Assembly: GCF_000716535.1 (NCBI RefSeq)
Contig: NZ_JNWV01000037.1
Location: 257,530 to 321,529 of the forward strand
Length of the DNA: 64,000 nucleotides
Direction of reading: 5' to 3'
Source of the DNA: Streptomyces flaveolus
GTDB lineage: Bacteria > Actinomycetota > Actinomycetes > Streptomycetales > Streptomycetaceae
Shown here: positions 34,768-44,025 of the stretch, in pieces
How the letters are laid out: each line of letters starts with the position of its first letter
Position numbering within the stretch: the first letter of the stretch is position 1
Notes under the pieces: generated by a model
What the model was told of the DNA's origin: nothing
Databases searched by the model: none
Seen by the model: only the letters and a program-made list of their open reading frames with translations
Translations under genes and position numbers: made by a program

Positions 34768-35139
34768 CCAGCCAGTCTGCACGAGCCCTTCACACGCTGC
34801 GCCAAAGGCTGGCACCTGCCGGTGTTTTCTTACGACCCCGCAGGTCAGGCGCCTGGTTTGGGCGGGAATGATGTACTCCGGGAAGACGTGCTGGCGAATA
34901 TTGCCAAAGCCTGCCGCGTGCGTCCAACCGGCCCGCCGCGCAAGACCGTCGCACGCGCCAGAGGAACTTGCCCGCCAACTCCCCTCCGATGTTCACTCCT
35001 TCGGGTGGCGGGTCAGGTGATGCGCGACCACTGCCCACCGGCGCTGGGAGGGTCGGGAACCGTACGAACCGGGTGTACGCACCACTTGGCACCGAGCTGA
35101 CGGGGTGCCACCCGGGCCCCTGGGTAGACGAGTTCAGGA
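34768..35139. other. Intergenic region between PP2C gene and the conservon
   Basis: 372 bases between divergent genes. It must hold promoters for both; a relatively AT-rich stretch at 34815-34910 is the likeliest place. No operator, RNA or clear hexamer pair stands out. An inverted GC repeat CGGGTGGCGGG is near 35003. Confidence 0.4.
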
Positions 35140-37983
35140 ATGCGAGCACCGGTGCAGAAGAAGCGGCCTCGGCGCACAGGCAGGCAGACGGCCCCCGAGG
35201 GGACCGTCCCCCAGACCCCCGTGGGCTCCGGTCGCCCCACCCATGTGCGCACCCGGCTGATCGTCGCCGTCGCCGTGGTGGCCGCCGCGGTCGCGGGAGC
35301 CGGGGCGCCCGCACTGCTCACCGCCTCCCAGGACGTGAGCGAGTCCCAGGACCTGGTGACGCTGGCCGCCCGCACCCAGGACGCGCTCACCCTCGCCCAC
35401 TCCCTGGCCGACGAACGCGACGAGGTCACCTCCTACGTCGCGGCCGGCCGGCCCAAGGCCAAGGCGCCCTCCGAGGACCGCAGCGCCCGCGTGGACCGGC
35501 AGGTCGAGGAGCTGCGCGCCGACACCGACACCCCGGCGAGCCTGCGCACCGCACTCGACGGCATCGACGCGCTCCGCCGGAGCGCCCTCACCGGCAAGAC
35601 CAGTGCCCTCCAGACCCACCAGGCGTACTCGGCGACGATCACCGCGCTGCACCGGCTCGCCGAGCAGCTCGCCGAGCAGACGCCCCCGCGGGCCGGCTCC
35701 GGCGCCCACGCCCTCGCCGAGCTGGACTCCGCCGTCCAGCAGTCCGCCGCCGCCCGCGGCCTGCTGCTGGCCGCGCTGAACATCCCGTCCAGCACCCAGA
35801 CGGTGATCGACCCCACGACCGGCCTGCCCACCACGACGGCCACCAGCAGCGACGCCGACCGCAAGCAGCGCGACGCGCTCACCGCCGCGGCCCAGCAGGC
35901 CCGGCTGCGCGCCGACGCGGCCCTCGTCGGCTTCCGCGAGACCGCGCCGAAGGCGGCCGTGGACTCCTACGACTCCACGGTCACCGGTCCCGAGGTCAAC
36001 TCGGCCGACAAGTACCTGGCCTCGCTCACCGACCAGCCGACCCTCGCCGACAGCGAGCTGACCACCAGCACCAAGAAGCTGGACGCGGCCCTGTCCGCCC
36101 GGGTCGACCTGATGCGCGGCGCCGAGTCGGCGCTCTACGACCACCGCACCAAGGACCTCGCGAAGCTCCGGGACGACGACGTCACCGCCCTGGAGATCCG
36201 CGTCGCCGTCCTCGGCGCGCTGATGCTGGTCGCGGTCGGCATCGCCACGGCCATGGCCCGCACCCTGACCCGCCCGCTGTCGGTCCTGCGCCGCGGTTCG
36301 GCCCGCCTCGCCGAGTCCGGGGACCCGGCGGCCCAGGAACCGATCGCCTTCACGGGCCGCAACGACGAGTTCGCCCAGGTGGTCCGCTCGGTCAACGCCC
36401 TGCACGCGCACGCCGTGACGCTGCACGAGCGGGTCAGCACCCTGGAGACCGACCGCAAGCACCTGGTGGGCCAGCGCCAGAAGATGGCCGACGCCCGCGA
36501 GGAACTGCGCGCCGAACTCGCCGAGTCCACCGCCCAGCTGGAGCGGCTGCGCACCAGCATCGGCTCCACCTTCGTCAACCTGGCCCTGCGCACCCTCGGC
36601 CTGGTCGAGCGCCAGCTCGCGGTCATCGAGGGCCTGGAGGACCGCGAGCAGGACCCCGACCGCCTCGCCACCCTGTTCAAGCTGGACCACTTCGCCACGG
36701 TCATGCGCCGGCACAGCGAGAACCTCCTGGTCCTGGCCGGCACCGAGCACGTCCAGCAGCATCCGGGCCCGGTGCCGCTGGTCGACGTGGTCCGGGCGGC
36801 GGTCAGCGAGATCGAACGCTACGAGCGCGTCCGCATCGCGGCCCTCCCGCCGCACGCGCACGTCGCGGGCTTCGCCGCCGACGACCTCTCCCACCTGCTG
36901 GCCGAACTGATGGAGAACGCCACCTCGTTCTCCCCGCCGGACCTGCCCGTCGAGGTCTCCGGCTGGCTGCTGGAGTCGGGCGAGGTCATGCTGTCGGTCC
37001 AGGACGAGGGCATCGGCATGACCGCCGACCGCCTGGACACCCTCAACGCCCGCCTCGGCGACTTCGACCCCGAGTCCCTCTACGACCAGGAGGGCGAGGA
37101 GGGCCTCGGTCTCGGCCTGTACGTCGTCGCGCGCCTCGCCCACCGGCACGGCGCCCGCGTCCAGCTGCGCGAGCAGAAGCAGGGCGGCATCGCGGCGGTG
37201 GTGGTCCTCCCGGCCTCGCTGCTCGTCGAGGCCCCGCCCACCGCGCTCCCGCCCCAGAGCGCCGCCCCCGGCGCCACGGGCACCTTCAGCCTTCCCGGCG
37301 CCGACGCCGAGGCCAACTCCAACGTCCTCCCCACCCGCACCAAGCACCAGGACCCCTTGGTCACCCTGGCGGAACAGGCCGTACGGGAGGCCGCGGAGGC
37401 ACCGGAGCCCGCACCGCGGGAGACCCACGAGCAGGCCGCCCAGCCCGCCCAGGACACGGAGACCCGCCCCAAGGCCCCGGCGGAGACGTACGCCGAGACG
37501 ACGATGGAGCTGCTGCTCCCGAACGCACCGGCGGAGCCCACGAACTCGGTGACCGGCAGCCTCGACGACCCGCGGGCCGCCGACGGCGAGCACACCCCAC
37601 CGGGGCCATCCGCGCCCGACGACGAGACCCGCACCGGTGGTGCGGGTGGGAACGCGGGCGCCGAAGGCGCGGCCGAGGTGCACGCACCCGGTGAAGCGCC
37701 GCAGGCACCCCGCGAAGCCGAAGAGGAGCGGCTCACCAGCAAGGGTCTCCCCAAGCGCACACCGAAGATCACCGCCCCCACCACCCCGCCCCGCCAGCGC
37801 AGCACCAGCGTCGACGCCGAAGCCCTGCGCCGCAGGCTCGGCGGCTTCCGCACCGGCGCCCAGGCCGGCTACCGCGACGTAGAGGCGGAGATCGCCGAAC
37901 AGACGGCCAACAACCGGCGGCCGACCAGCCACGCACACGCCGAAGAAGCCACGGGGGGCACAGCCGAGGAGGCAAGCAGTTGA
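35140..37983 (+). CDS. cvnA: Conservon sensor CvnA: nitrate/nitrite-sensing-domain histidine-kinase-like ATPase
   Basis: A 947-aa membrane sensor. N-terminal TM helix (RLIVAVAVVAAAVAGAGAPA), an extracellular helical NIT-like domain (about 60-350), second TM (ALMLVAVGIATAMA) with HAMP, then a GHKL ATPase with LMENATSFSPPDLPV and GLGLGLYVVARLA. A 230-residue Pro/Glu/Thr-rich disordered tail follows. In conservons, CvnA signals to the CvnB-C-D G-protein-like module rather than to a classic response regulator. ATG 35140 has AGGA directly adjacent; GTG 35152 twelve bases after the same AGGA is a fair alternative start. Confidence 0.93.
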   Translation: MRAPVQKKRPRRTGRQTAPEGTVPQTPVGSGRPTHVRTRLIVAVAVVAAAVAGAGAPALLTASQDVSESQDLVTLAARTQDALTLAHSLADERDEVTSYVAAGRPKAKAPSEDRSARVDRQVEELRADTDTPASLRTALDGIDALRRSALTGKTSALQTHQAYSATITALHRLAEQLAEQTPPRAGSGAHALAELDSAVQQSAAARGLLLAALNIPSSTQTVIDPTTGLPTTTATSSDADRKQRDALTAAAQQARLRADAALVGFRETAPKAAVDSYDSTVTGPEVNSADKYLASLTDQPTLADSELTTSTKKLDAALSARVDLMRGAESALYDHRTKDLAKLRDDDVTALEIRVAVLGALMLVAVGIATAMARTLTRPLSVLRRGSARLAESGDPAAQEPIAFTGRNDEFAQVVRSVNALHAHAVTLHERVSTLETDRKHLVGQRQKMADAREELRAELAESTAQLERLRTSIGSTFVNLALRTLGLVERQLAVIEGLEDREQDPDRLATLFKLDHFATVMRRHSENLLVLAGTEHVQQHPGPVPLVDVVRAAVSEIERYERVRIAALPPHAHVAGFAADDLSHLLAELMENATSFSPPDLPVEVSGWLLESGEVMLSVQDEGIGMTADRLDTLNARLGDFDPESLYDQEGEEGLGLGLYVVARLAHRHGARVQLREQKQGGIAAVVVLPASLLVEAPPTALPPQSAAPGATGTFSLPGADAEANSNVLPTRTKHQDPLVTLAEQAVREAAEAPEPAPRETHEQAAQPAQDTETRPKAPAETYAETTMELLLPNAPAEPTNSVTGSLDDPRAADGEHTPPGPSAPDDETRTGGAGGNAGAEGAAEVHAPGEAPQAPREAEEERLTSKGLPKRTPKITAPTTPPRQRSTSVDAEALRRRLGGFRTGAQAGYRDVEAEIAEQTANNRRPTSHAHAEEATGGTAEEASS

Positions 37984-38483
37984 CCGCGCCCACTACCTAC
38001 GGACTGAGCAGCGAAGCCCGCAACCTGCACTGGCTGCTGACCAACCTGGTCGAGGAAGTCCCCGGCATCCAGTCCGTCGCCGTGGTGTCCTCCGACGGAC
38101 TGCTCCTGCTGTCGTCCGACCCGGGTCACACGGAGGACGCCCGCCAGTCCCGCGACACCAAGCGGACCGGCCCCCGGGGCTCCGCCGCCGACCTCGCCAC
38201 CATCGTCTCCGGCATCGGCAGCCTCACCGTCGGCGCCGCCAAGCTGATGGAGTTCGGGGGGGTCAAGCACACGATGGTCGCGATGGAGGAGGGCAGCCTG
38301 TTCGTGATGTCGATCAGCGACGGCTCGCTGCTCGGCGTGCACGGCTCCGCCGAGTGCGACATGAGCGTCGTGGCGTACCACATGGCGCTCTTCGTCGGCC
38401 GCGCCGGCCACGTCCTGACGCCCGAGCTCCGCAGCGAACTGCGCAAGAACCTGGAAGCCGAGTCGACCGGGAGCGACCGATGA
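37980..38483 (+). CDS. cvnB: Conservon protein CvnB (roadblock/LC7 domain)
   Basis: A 167-aa Roadblock/LC7 protein (NLHWLLTNLVEEVPGIQSVA; VSSDGLLLLSSDPG; MSISDGSLLGVHG). The start is TTG at 37980, overlapping the cvnA stop (TTGA), with GAGGAGG upstream. CvnB proteins are thought to act as a platform or GAP-like partner for the GTPase CvnD and contact the sensor CvnA. Nothing is unusual in length. Confidence 0.95.
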   Translation: MTAPTTYGLSSEARNLHWLLTNLVEEVPGIQSVAVVSSDGLLLLSSDPGHTEDARQSRDTKRTGPRGSAADLATIVSGIGSLTVGAAKLMEFGGVKHTMVAMEEGSLFVMSISDGSLLGVHGSAECDMSVVAYHMALFVGRAGHVLTPELRSELRKNLEAESTGSDR

Positions 38484-38905
38484 CCGGCACCCCGAAGAAA
38501 CCAGGCAAGACGCAGCTCCCGGTGCGCGGCGGCGACCGCAAACCCGCCCGCGTCCGCCCCTACTCGCTCACCGGCGGCCGTACCCGCTTCGGCCACGTCC
38601 TCCTCGTGGAGACGTTCGTGGCGGCGCTGGAGGCCCCCGAGGAGCGCAAGGAACTGACGAACGGCTCGCTCACCACCCGGGTCATGCCGGAGATGCGGGC
38701 CATCGTCGAACTGTGCCGCCGTATGCGCACGGTGGCCGAGATCGCCGCGCTGCTGAAGATGCCGCTCGGCGTGGTCCGCGTGCTCCTCAGCGATCTCGCG
38801 GACCAGGGAAAGATCCGTGTGTACGGCACCGGAACCGGTCACGGCACCGGCCGCCCGGACCGCGCTCTGCTGGAAAGGGTGCTGAGTGGACTCCGCCGTC
38901 TCTGA
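38480..38905 (+). CDS. cvnC: Conservon protein CvnC (DUF742)
   Basis: A 141-aa DUF742 protein with RVRPYSLTGGRTRFGHVLLV near the N-terminus and the winged-helix-like TVAEIAALLKMPLGVVRVLL followed by LADQGKI. Starts at the ATGA overlap with cvnB and overlaps cvnD by 20 bases. CvnC interacts with the other conservon components; a DNA-binding role is not shown. Confidence 0.95.
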   Translation: MTGTPKKPGKTQLPVRGGDRKPARVRPYSLTGGRTRFGHVLLVETFVAALEAPEERKELTNGSLTTRVMPEMRAIVELCRRMRTVAEIAALLKMPLGVVRVLLSDLADQGKIRVYGTGTGHGTGRPDRALLERVLSGLRRL

Positions 38906-39542
38906 CGCCACCGCCTCCTTCGGGGGCACCCCCCTCGTCGCCGGGTTCAACGAGCCGGACGAGGATCTGAAGTCCTGGCAGACGGACCGGACGCGCGCTC
39001 CCATCGCGACGAAGATCGTGGTGGCGGGCGGGTTCGGCGTCGGCAAGACCACGCTCGTCACCTCCGTCTCGGAGATCACGCCCCTGCAGACCGAGGCGCT
39101 GATGACCGAGGCCAGCGAGGGCACCGACGATCTGTCCGCCACGCCGGGCAAGCTCACCACCACCGTGGCCATGGACTTCGGCCGCATCACGCTCGACGAC
39201 GACCTGGTGCTCTACCTGTTCGGCACGCCGGGCCAGCAGCGGTTCTGGTTCATGTGGGACGACCTGGTGCGCGGCGCGATCGGCGCCGTCGTCATGGCGG
39301 ACACCCGCCGTCTGAAGGACTGCTTCCCGGCCCTCGACTACTTCGAGAGCTGCGGACTGCCCTACGTCGTCGCGGTCAACCACTTCGACGGCAGTGAGCG
39401 GTTCGAGCCGGAGGACGTGCGGGAGGCGCTGACGATACCGGCGCACATTCCTGTCATGATCATGGACGCGCGGCGGCGGATCTCGGCGATCGAGACCCTC
39501 CTGGCCCTCGTGGGCCACGCGCTGGACGAAACCCCCGAGTAG
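38886..39542 (+). CDS. cvnD: Conservon small GTPase CvnD
   Basis: A 218-aa Ras-like GTP-binding protein starting at GTG 38886. P-loop GGFGVGKTTLVTS, switch region DFGRITLDDDLVLYLFGTPG with the G3-like GTPGQQRF, and NHFDG for guanine specificity. Signature GQQRFWFMWDDLVRGAIGAV is typical of CvnD. It completes a full cvnABCD set, implying a membrane sensor-to-GTPase route; the downstream flavoprotein may be an output. Confidence 0.95.
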   Translation: MDSAVSDATASFGGTPLVAGFNEPDEDLKSWQTDRTRAPIATKIVVAGGFGVGKTTLVTSVSEITPLQTEALMTEASEGTDDLSATPGKLTTTVAMDFGRITLDDDLVLYLFGTPGQQRFWFMWDDLVRGAIGAVVMADTRRLKDCFPALDYFESCGLPYVVAVNHFDGSERFEPEDVREALTIPAHIPVMIMDARRRISAIETLLALVGHALDETPE

Positions 39543-39583
39543 TCCTCACACCTCGTCCTCATCCCGTAGGAGGCACCACCCGC

Positions 39584-40837
39584 ATGCGGAAGATACTCGT
39601 CGTCGGAGCCGGCCAGTCCGGCCTCCAGCTCGCCCTCGGCCTGCAGTCGCACGGCTACGAGGTCACCCTGATGTCCAACCGGACCGCGGACGAGATCCGC
39701 TCCGGCCGGGTCATGTCGACGCAGTGCATGTTCCACACGGCACTCCAGTACGAGCGCGATCTCCAGCTGAACTTCTGGGAGTCCCAGGCCCCGAAGATCG
39801 AAGGACTCGGCGTCTCGGTCGCCGCGCCCGGCTCGCACGACCCGGGCCCGACCCAGCGGGCGATCGACTGGGTGGGCAGGCTCGACGGGTACGCGCAGTC
39901 GGTGGACCAGCGGGTGAAGATGGCCGGCTGGATGGAGACCTTCGCCCAGCGCGGCGGCCAGCTGGTCATCCACGGCGCGGCGGTCGGCGACCTCGACTAC
40001 TTCTCCCGCACCTACGACCTCGTCCTGGTCGCGGCGGGCAAGGGTGAGCTGGTCTCGATGTTCGCCCGCGACCCGGAGCGCTCCCCGTACAGCGAGCCCC
40101 AGCGGGCGCTGGCGGTGGCGTACGTCCACGGGCTCGGCCCGCGCCCGGAGCACCCGGAGTTCGACGCGGTCCGCTGCAACCTGGTCCCCGGTGTCGGCGA
40201 GCTGTTCGTCATGCCGACGCTCACCACGTCCGGCCGCGCCGACATCCTGTTCTGGGAGGGCATACCCGGCGGCCCGCTCGACGTCTTCCACGGCGTCAAG
40301 GACCCGGCGGAGCACCTCTCCCTGACCCTGGAACTCATGGAGAAGTTCACGCCCTGGGAGTACGCGCGGGCCACGAAGGTCGAACTCACGGACGCGGGCG
40401 GCACCTTGTCCGGCCGCTACGCCCCGACCGTCCGCAACCCCATCGGCCGGCTGCCCTCGGGTGGCCTGGTGCTGGGCGTGGCCGACGTGGTCGTCGCCAA
40501 CGACCCGATCACCGGCCAGGGCTCCAACTCGGCGTCCAAGTGCGCCGCCGCGTACCTCGCGTCGATCCTGGAGCACGGTGACAAGCCGTTCGACGAGGAG
40601 TGGATGCGGCAGACGTTCGACCGGTACTGGGCCACCGCCCAGCACGTCACCAAGTGGACGAACGCGATGCTGGCGCCGCCGCCGGAGCACGTCCTGAACC
40701 TCATCGGCGCGGCCGGGCAGTTGCAGCCGGTGGCGGATCGATTCGCCAACGCCTTCAACGACCCCGCCGACTTCGAGGACTTCTTCTACGACCCGGACAA
40801 GACGTCCGCGTACCTGGCCTCGCTCACCGGAGCCTGA
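39584..40837 (+). CDS. Styrene/indole-monooxygenase-like FAD protein
   Basis: A 417-aa flavoprotein. N-terminal dinucleotide-binding fold KILVVGAGQSGLQLALGL, a DP-type strand around LGVADVVVANDP with GQGSNSASKCAA for FAD, and a substrate domain in the middle. It resembles styrene monooxygenase A-type, reductase-dependent epoxidases. It follows cvnD after 41 bp and a good GTAGGAGG site, so it is probably in the conservon operon, where other conservons carry a cytochrome P450 (CvnE). The natural substrate is unknown, and no FAD reductase partner is adjacent. Confidence 0.85.
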   Translation: MRKILVVGAGQSGLQLALGLQSHGYEVTLMSNRTADEIRSGRVMSTQCMFHTALQYERDLQLNFWESQAPKIEGLGVSVAAPGSHDPGPTQRAIDWVGRLDGYAQSVDQRVKMAGWMETFAQRGGQLVIHGAAVGDLDYFSRTYDLVLVAAGKGELVSMFARDPERSPYSEPQRALAVAYVHGLGPRPEHPEFDAVRCNLVPGVGELFVMPTLTTSGRADILFWEGIPGGPLDVFHGVKDPAEHLSLTLELMEKFTPWEYARATKVELTDAGGTLSGRYAPTVRNPIGRLPSGGLVLGVADVVVANDPITGQGSNSASKCAAAYLASILEHGDKPFDEEWMRQTFDRYWATAQHVTKWTNAMLAPPPEHVLNLIGAAGQLQPVADRFANAFNDPADFEDFFYDPDKTSAYLASLTGA

Positions 40838-40851
40838 CGGGTCCGTCTTCG

Positions 40852-41895
40852 CTACTGGCCGCGCCCGCCCGCACCCGGACGTACGGCGCCCAGGACCGGA
40901 TAGCTGGCGATCGGTGACACCGTGACCTTCTCGCCGGGCCTGGGCGCCTGGACGACCTTTCCGCCGCCCACGTACATCGCCACGTGCGTCGCCTCCGGGA
41001 AGTACACCACCAGGTCGCCCGGCCGGAGCTGGTTCAGCGGTACCCGCCTCAGCCGGTCCCACTGCTCCTGGCTGGTGCGCGGGATCGGTGTTCCCGCGTG
41101 GGACCACGCCTGTGACGTCAGGCCCGAGCAGTCGTACGCGTCGGGGCCCTGCGCGCCCCACTGGTACGGCTTGCCGAGCTGGTCCATGGCGTAGCGGACG
41201 GCACGGTCGCCGGCCGGGGTGGCCGCACGGTCGGCGGGCAGGGCGCCCGCGGTGGTCAGGCGCTGCTGGGCCGCGGTGACCCCCTGCTGTTCGAGCCGGG
41301 CCACGGCCGCGAGCTGGGCCGGGGTGAGGCCCGCCAGCATGCGTTCCACCTCGGCGAGCTTCGCCCGGACGTCGTCGCGCTGCCGCTTCTGCCGGCCGGC
41401 CAGGCCGAGCTGGGTGTCGAGGGCCTTGCGGGCGGCGCGGGCCAGCGCGTCCTTGCGCCGCTCCGCGGCGGTGAACCGAGCCACCGTACGGGCCTGTTCG
41501 CGTGCCAGTTCGCCGAGGACATGACCCTCGTCCAGCGCGTGCTGCGGGTCGGGCGCGAGGAGCACGCGCGCGTACGGGCCGAGGCCGCCGCTGTTCTGGT
41601 ACTGCTGCCGGGCCAGGCGCCCGGCCGCGATGCGGCTGCCCTGGAGGGTGAGCCGGGCGCGGGCGAGTTCGCCGTCGAGCCGGGCCACCTCGGCGCGCTG
41701 CCGCTCCAGTCGCACGGTCGTGGCGTTGTAGGTCTCGGTGGCCTGCTCGGTCCTCCGGTAAAGCTGCTGAAGGTCGGTCAGCAGCTCGGCCACGGACCGC
41801 TGGGGGTCCGGCGTGGCCACGGCGGGCGCGGGCGCGAGGACCGCCTGGGCCGCCACCGCCGCCGTACAGGCCAGACGTAGAAGCCTTCCTGACAC
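40852..41895 (-). CDS. Secreted NlpC/P60 endopeptidase with coiled coil
   Basis: A 347-aa secreted peptidoglycan hydrolase of the RipA type. Signal peptide with Ala-rich core (LACTAAVAAQAVLAPAPAVA). Coiled coil (about residues 35-215) with many Arg/Ala/Gln heptads, then a C-terminal NlpC/P60 domain: Cys in AYDCSGLTSQAWSHAG, His in EATHVAMYVGGGKVV. GTG 41895 has GGAGGTGATGAC upstream. Cleaves gamma-D-Glu-meso-DAP type bonds in the family. An upstream perfect hairpin suggests regulation. Confidence 0.92.
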   Translation of the reverse strand: MSGRLLRLACTAAVAAQAVLAPAPAVATPDPQRSVAELLTDLQQLYRRTEQATETYNATTVRLERQRAEVARLDGELARARLTLQGSRIAAGRLARQQYQNSGGLGPYARVLLAPDPQHALDEGHVLGELAREQARTVARFTAAERRKDALARAARKALDTQLGLAGRQKRQRDDVRAKLAEVERMLAGLTPAQLAAVARLEQQGVTAAQQRLTTAGALPADRAATPAGDRAVRYAMDQLGKPYQWGAQGPDAYDCSGLTSQAWSHAGTPIPRTSQEQWDRLRRVPLNQLRPGDLVVYFPEATHVAMYVGGGKVVQAPRPGEKVTVSPIASYPVLGAVRPGAGGRGQ

Positions 41896-41914
41896 GTCAT
41901 CACCTCCGCTGCGA

Positions 41915-41937
41915 GGGAAGCGGAATCTCCGCTTCCC
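41915..41937 (-). promoter_or_regulatory. Perfect palindrome/hairpin in leader of the NlpC/P60 gene
   Basis: GGGAAGCGGA (41915-41924) and TCCGCTTCCC (41928-41937) form a perfect 10-bp stem with a 3-base loop, 10-20 bases upstream of the SD of the 40852-41895 gene. It could be an operator or an RNA hairpin; with no T-tract it is unlikely to terminate transcription. It does not resemble the c-di-AMP (ydaO) riboswitch seen upstream of some streptomycete wall hydrolases. Confidence 0.55.
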
Positions 41938-42007
41938 AGCGCAACCCGATAATCAGACGTGTCGGTGCCGGCTGGATACGAAGCCTGCGCGGTTCGGCGC
42001 AGTGGTT

Positions 42008-42328
42008 TCACCCGTTCGCGTCGTCCGGCTTGCCGGACGGCGTGGCGTCCGGCTTGGACCAGGGCCAGCGGAGCTTCCCGCCCGACTTGTCGTCCGGGTC
42101 GTACCGGTACTTCCACCCCTGGATCAGTCCCAGCCTCCTGCTGTGCCCCCGGGGCACGCGGCGGTAGACCAGCACGGTGGGCGGGCCGCCCCCGGGGTCC
42201 GGGACGGGGATGCGGTACGTCTTCGGGGGGTGCCCGGTGGGGCCGACCAGGACGGGCAGCACGCGCCCGTCCATGGGCCCGCCCTCGAAGGGGGTGTCCT
42301 GGCTCTTCACGGCTCCAGTCTCAGCCAT
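42008..42328 (-). CDS. Small hypothetical protein (106 aa)
   Basis: A Pro/Gly-rich, soluble protein (MAETGAVKSQDTPFEGGPMD ... GWKYRYDPDD). It overlaps the 3' end of the tetR gene by eight bases, so it follows tetR in an operon. Conserved-looking features are FEGGPMDGRVLPV and the tyrosine-rich YRIPVPD/VLVYRRVP pattern. I do not recognise a family or function. Confidence 0.7.
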   Translation of the reverse strand: MAETGAVKSQDTPFEGGPMDGRVLPVLVGPTGHPPKTYRIPVPDPGGGPPTVLVYRRVPRGHSRRLGLIQGWKYRYDPDDKSGGKLRWPWSKPDATPSGKPDDANG

Positions 42329-42971
42329 CCGCCGACAGCGCGGTGACCAGCGCGGCCGTCTGCGGGTCCCGGCCCGCGGTGACCGTGAGGACGGCCACGA
42401 ACTGCTCCACCAGCCAGTCGCGCAGCTCCTCCACCGGGGGCTGCTTGCCCTCGTCCAGCCAGATCAGGGAGGCCGCCTCCACGGCCGTGATCCACATCCG
42501 CACGGTCATGCGCAGCCGGGGGCCCGGGTCGGTGATGCCGAGGTGCTGGTGGATGTGCGCGGCGGCGGACCGGCGCACCCCGTCCACGATGGCGGTGGTG
42601 CGGGAGGTCTCCACCACGCTGCCGCCCTGGAGCAGCGCGCTGAAGCCGGTGTCGTGCTCGTCCACGAAGGCCAGATAGCGGTCCAGGGCGCGGGCCAGCC
42701 GGGGCAGCAGGGGGCCTTCGCGGGGTTCGGCGAAGCACTGCCGGAGTTCCTCGGCGGCGGAGCGCAGGGCGGCCTCGTAGAGCTGCTGCTTGCCGCCGGG
42801 GAAGTACCGGTACACCAGCGGGCGGGACACCCCGGCCGCCTCCGCCACGTCGTCCAGGGAGACGTCCTCGGGCGCGCGGTGCGCGAAGAGGCCCAGGGCG
42901 GCGTCGAGAAGCTGACTTCGTCGCTCCTCGACGCTGAGGCGACGGTATGCGGGGGTGGCCGACGGGGTCAT
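42321..42971 (-). CDS. TetR-family transcriptional regulator
   Basis: A 216-aa repressor. N-terminal HTH: RRSQLLDAALGLFAHRAPED, DDVAEAAGVSRPLVYRYF, then a ligand domain. It precedes (same strand, 115 bp away) the diiron AurF-like gene, a plausible target, and the divergent promoter at 44026-44149 may be under its control. No clear SD is present: TAGGCT lies seven bases before the ATG on this strand, so a leaderless start is possible. Confidence 0.9.
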   Translation of the reverse strand: MTPSATPAYRRLSVEERRSQLLDAALGLFAHRAPEDVSLDDVAEAAGVSRPLVYRYFPGGKQQLYEAALRSAAEELRQCFAEPREGPLLPRLARALDRYLAFVDEHDTGFSALLQGGSVVETSRTTAIVDGVRRSAAAHIHQHLGITDPGPRLRMTVRMWITAVEAASLIWLDEGKQPPVEELRDWLVEQFVAVLTVTAGRDPQTAALVTALSADG

Positions 42972-43086
42972 GCATCGCAGCCTAATCGCCGCGCGGCTTC
43001 GCCCGTCTTCCGTCCGCCGGCCGGCAGTGGTCGCCGGCCGGGCGGCGGGAGCCTGCCGCGTGGTGCCGTCGCCCTCGCACGGTTCC

Positions 43087-44025
43087 CTAGGCCAAGAGGC
43101 CCGACGACCTCCACAGGCGCCGTCCGACCCCCCGCAGCACCCCGATGTCGTCCAGGAAGTCCGTCAACCGCTTCGCGCCCGTCTGCATGACCTCCCGCCG
43201 GTGCGCACTGGCCTTCACCTGCGCCATCGCCTCCCGCTTGTCCAGGCCGACGTTGGTGTAGACCTCCGGGTTGACGAAGGCGACCGAGAAGACGCGGGCG
43301 AACTCGCCCGACGTGACCCGGGTGAACTCCTGGGACCACTTCGGCGCCGTCACCATCTGGCGCCGCAACTCCTCACGGGCGTACCGGACGTGCCGCGCCT
43401 CCTCCACCACGTGGATCCGCGTGACACCCCGGATCAGCGGCTGCACCCGCTCGTCGGGGAACGTCAGCCGCTGCATCCAGTCCAGCACCTCCTCGCCGAG
43501 CAGCGTGGCGGTGAAGGAACCGGGGGTCGTGGAGATCGTCTTGAACAGGCGGCCCAGGTTCTGGTGGGCGCGGCTCACCGGGTACCAGGGCGTGCCGCCG
43601 TGCGAGATCAGCCGGGCGAACATTTTCGAGTGCCGGCACTCGTCCTCGATCTCGGTGAGCGCGTACCGCACGTGCGCGCTCGTCGCCGCCTTGTCGTAGA
43701 TGTGCCGGACGAGCAACTGCATGAGGATGATCTCGAACCAGATGCCGAGCGAGGCCAGCGCGGCGGCCTCGTGCCGGGAGAGCAGGATGCGCTGTTCCTC
43801 GCTCATCCGCTTCCACATCGGGGTGTCGTACAGCGACACCAGTTCCGGCGGCCAGAACCACTTGCCGTCCTCGAAGGGCGCGTCCCAGTCCAGTTCCTCG
43901 TCCGGGTCGAAGGAGTGCTTGGCGGAAGAGACGAGCAGCCGTTCGGCCACCTGTTCCCGGTCCTTGAGCAGGCCGAGCGCGTCGCGCAGCCCGTCCAGCG
44001 CGTCCGCTTCCGTCAGGGTCGTCAT
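43087..44025 (-). CDS. AurF-like diiron oxygenase
   Basis: A 312-aa ferritin-fold protein related to p-aminobenzoate N-oxygenase AurF. Iron ligands are visible in EIEDECRHSKMFARLI and IHVVEEARHVRYAREEL (ExxxH pairs). It may hydroxylate or N-oxygenate an amine or lipid. The divergent partner at 44150 is also a diiron protein, and TetR is just downstream. No terminal transmembrane helix. Substrate unknown. Confidence 0.85.
   Translation of the reverse strand: MTTLTEADALDGLRDALGLLKDREQVAERLLVSSAKHSFDPDEELDWDAPFEDGKWFWPPELVSLYDTPMWKRMSEEQRILLSRHEAAALASLGIWFEIILMQLLVRHIYDKAATSAHVRYALTEIEDECRHSKMFARLISHGGTPWYPVSRAHQNLGRLFKTISTTPGSFTATLLGEEVLDWMQRLTFPDERVQPLIRGVTRIHVVEEARHVRYAREELRRQMVTAPKWSQEFTRVTSGEFARVFSVAFVNPEVYTNVGLDKREAMAQVKASAHRREVMQTGAKRLTDFLDDIGVLRGVGRRLWRSSGLLA

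Noticed and set aside
34968..37694. A 908-codon plus-strand frame over the conservon sensor
   Set aside because: It is the +2 shadow of cvnA: Arg/Pro-rich, no domain, and the true frame has membrane, HAMP and ATPase motifs.
41896..42007. c-di-AMP (ydaO) riboswitch upstream of the NlpC/P60 gene
   Set aside because: The leader is only about 110 bases and lacks the conserved ydaO core; only a simple hairpin is visible.
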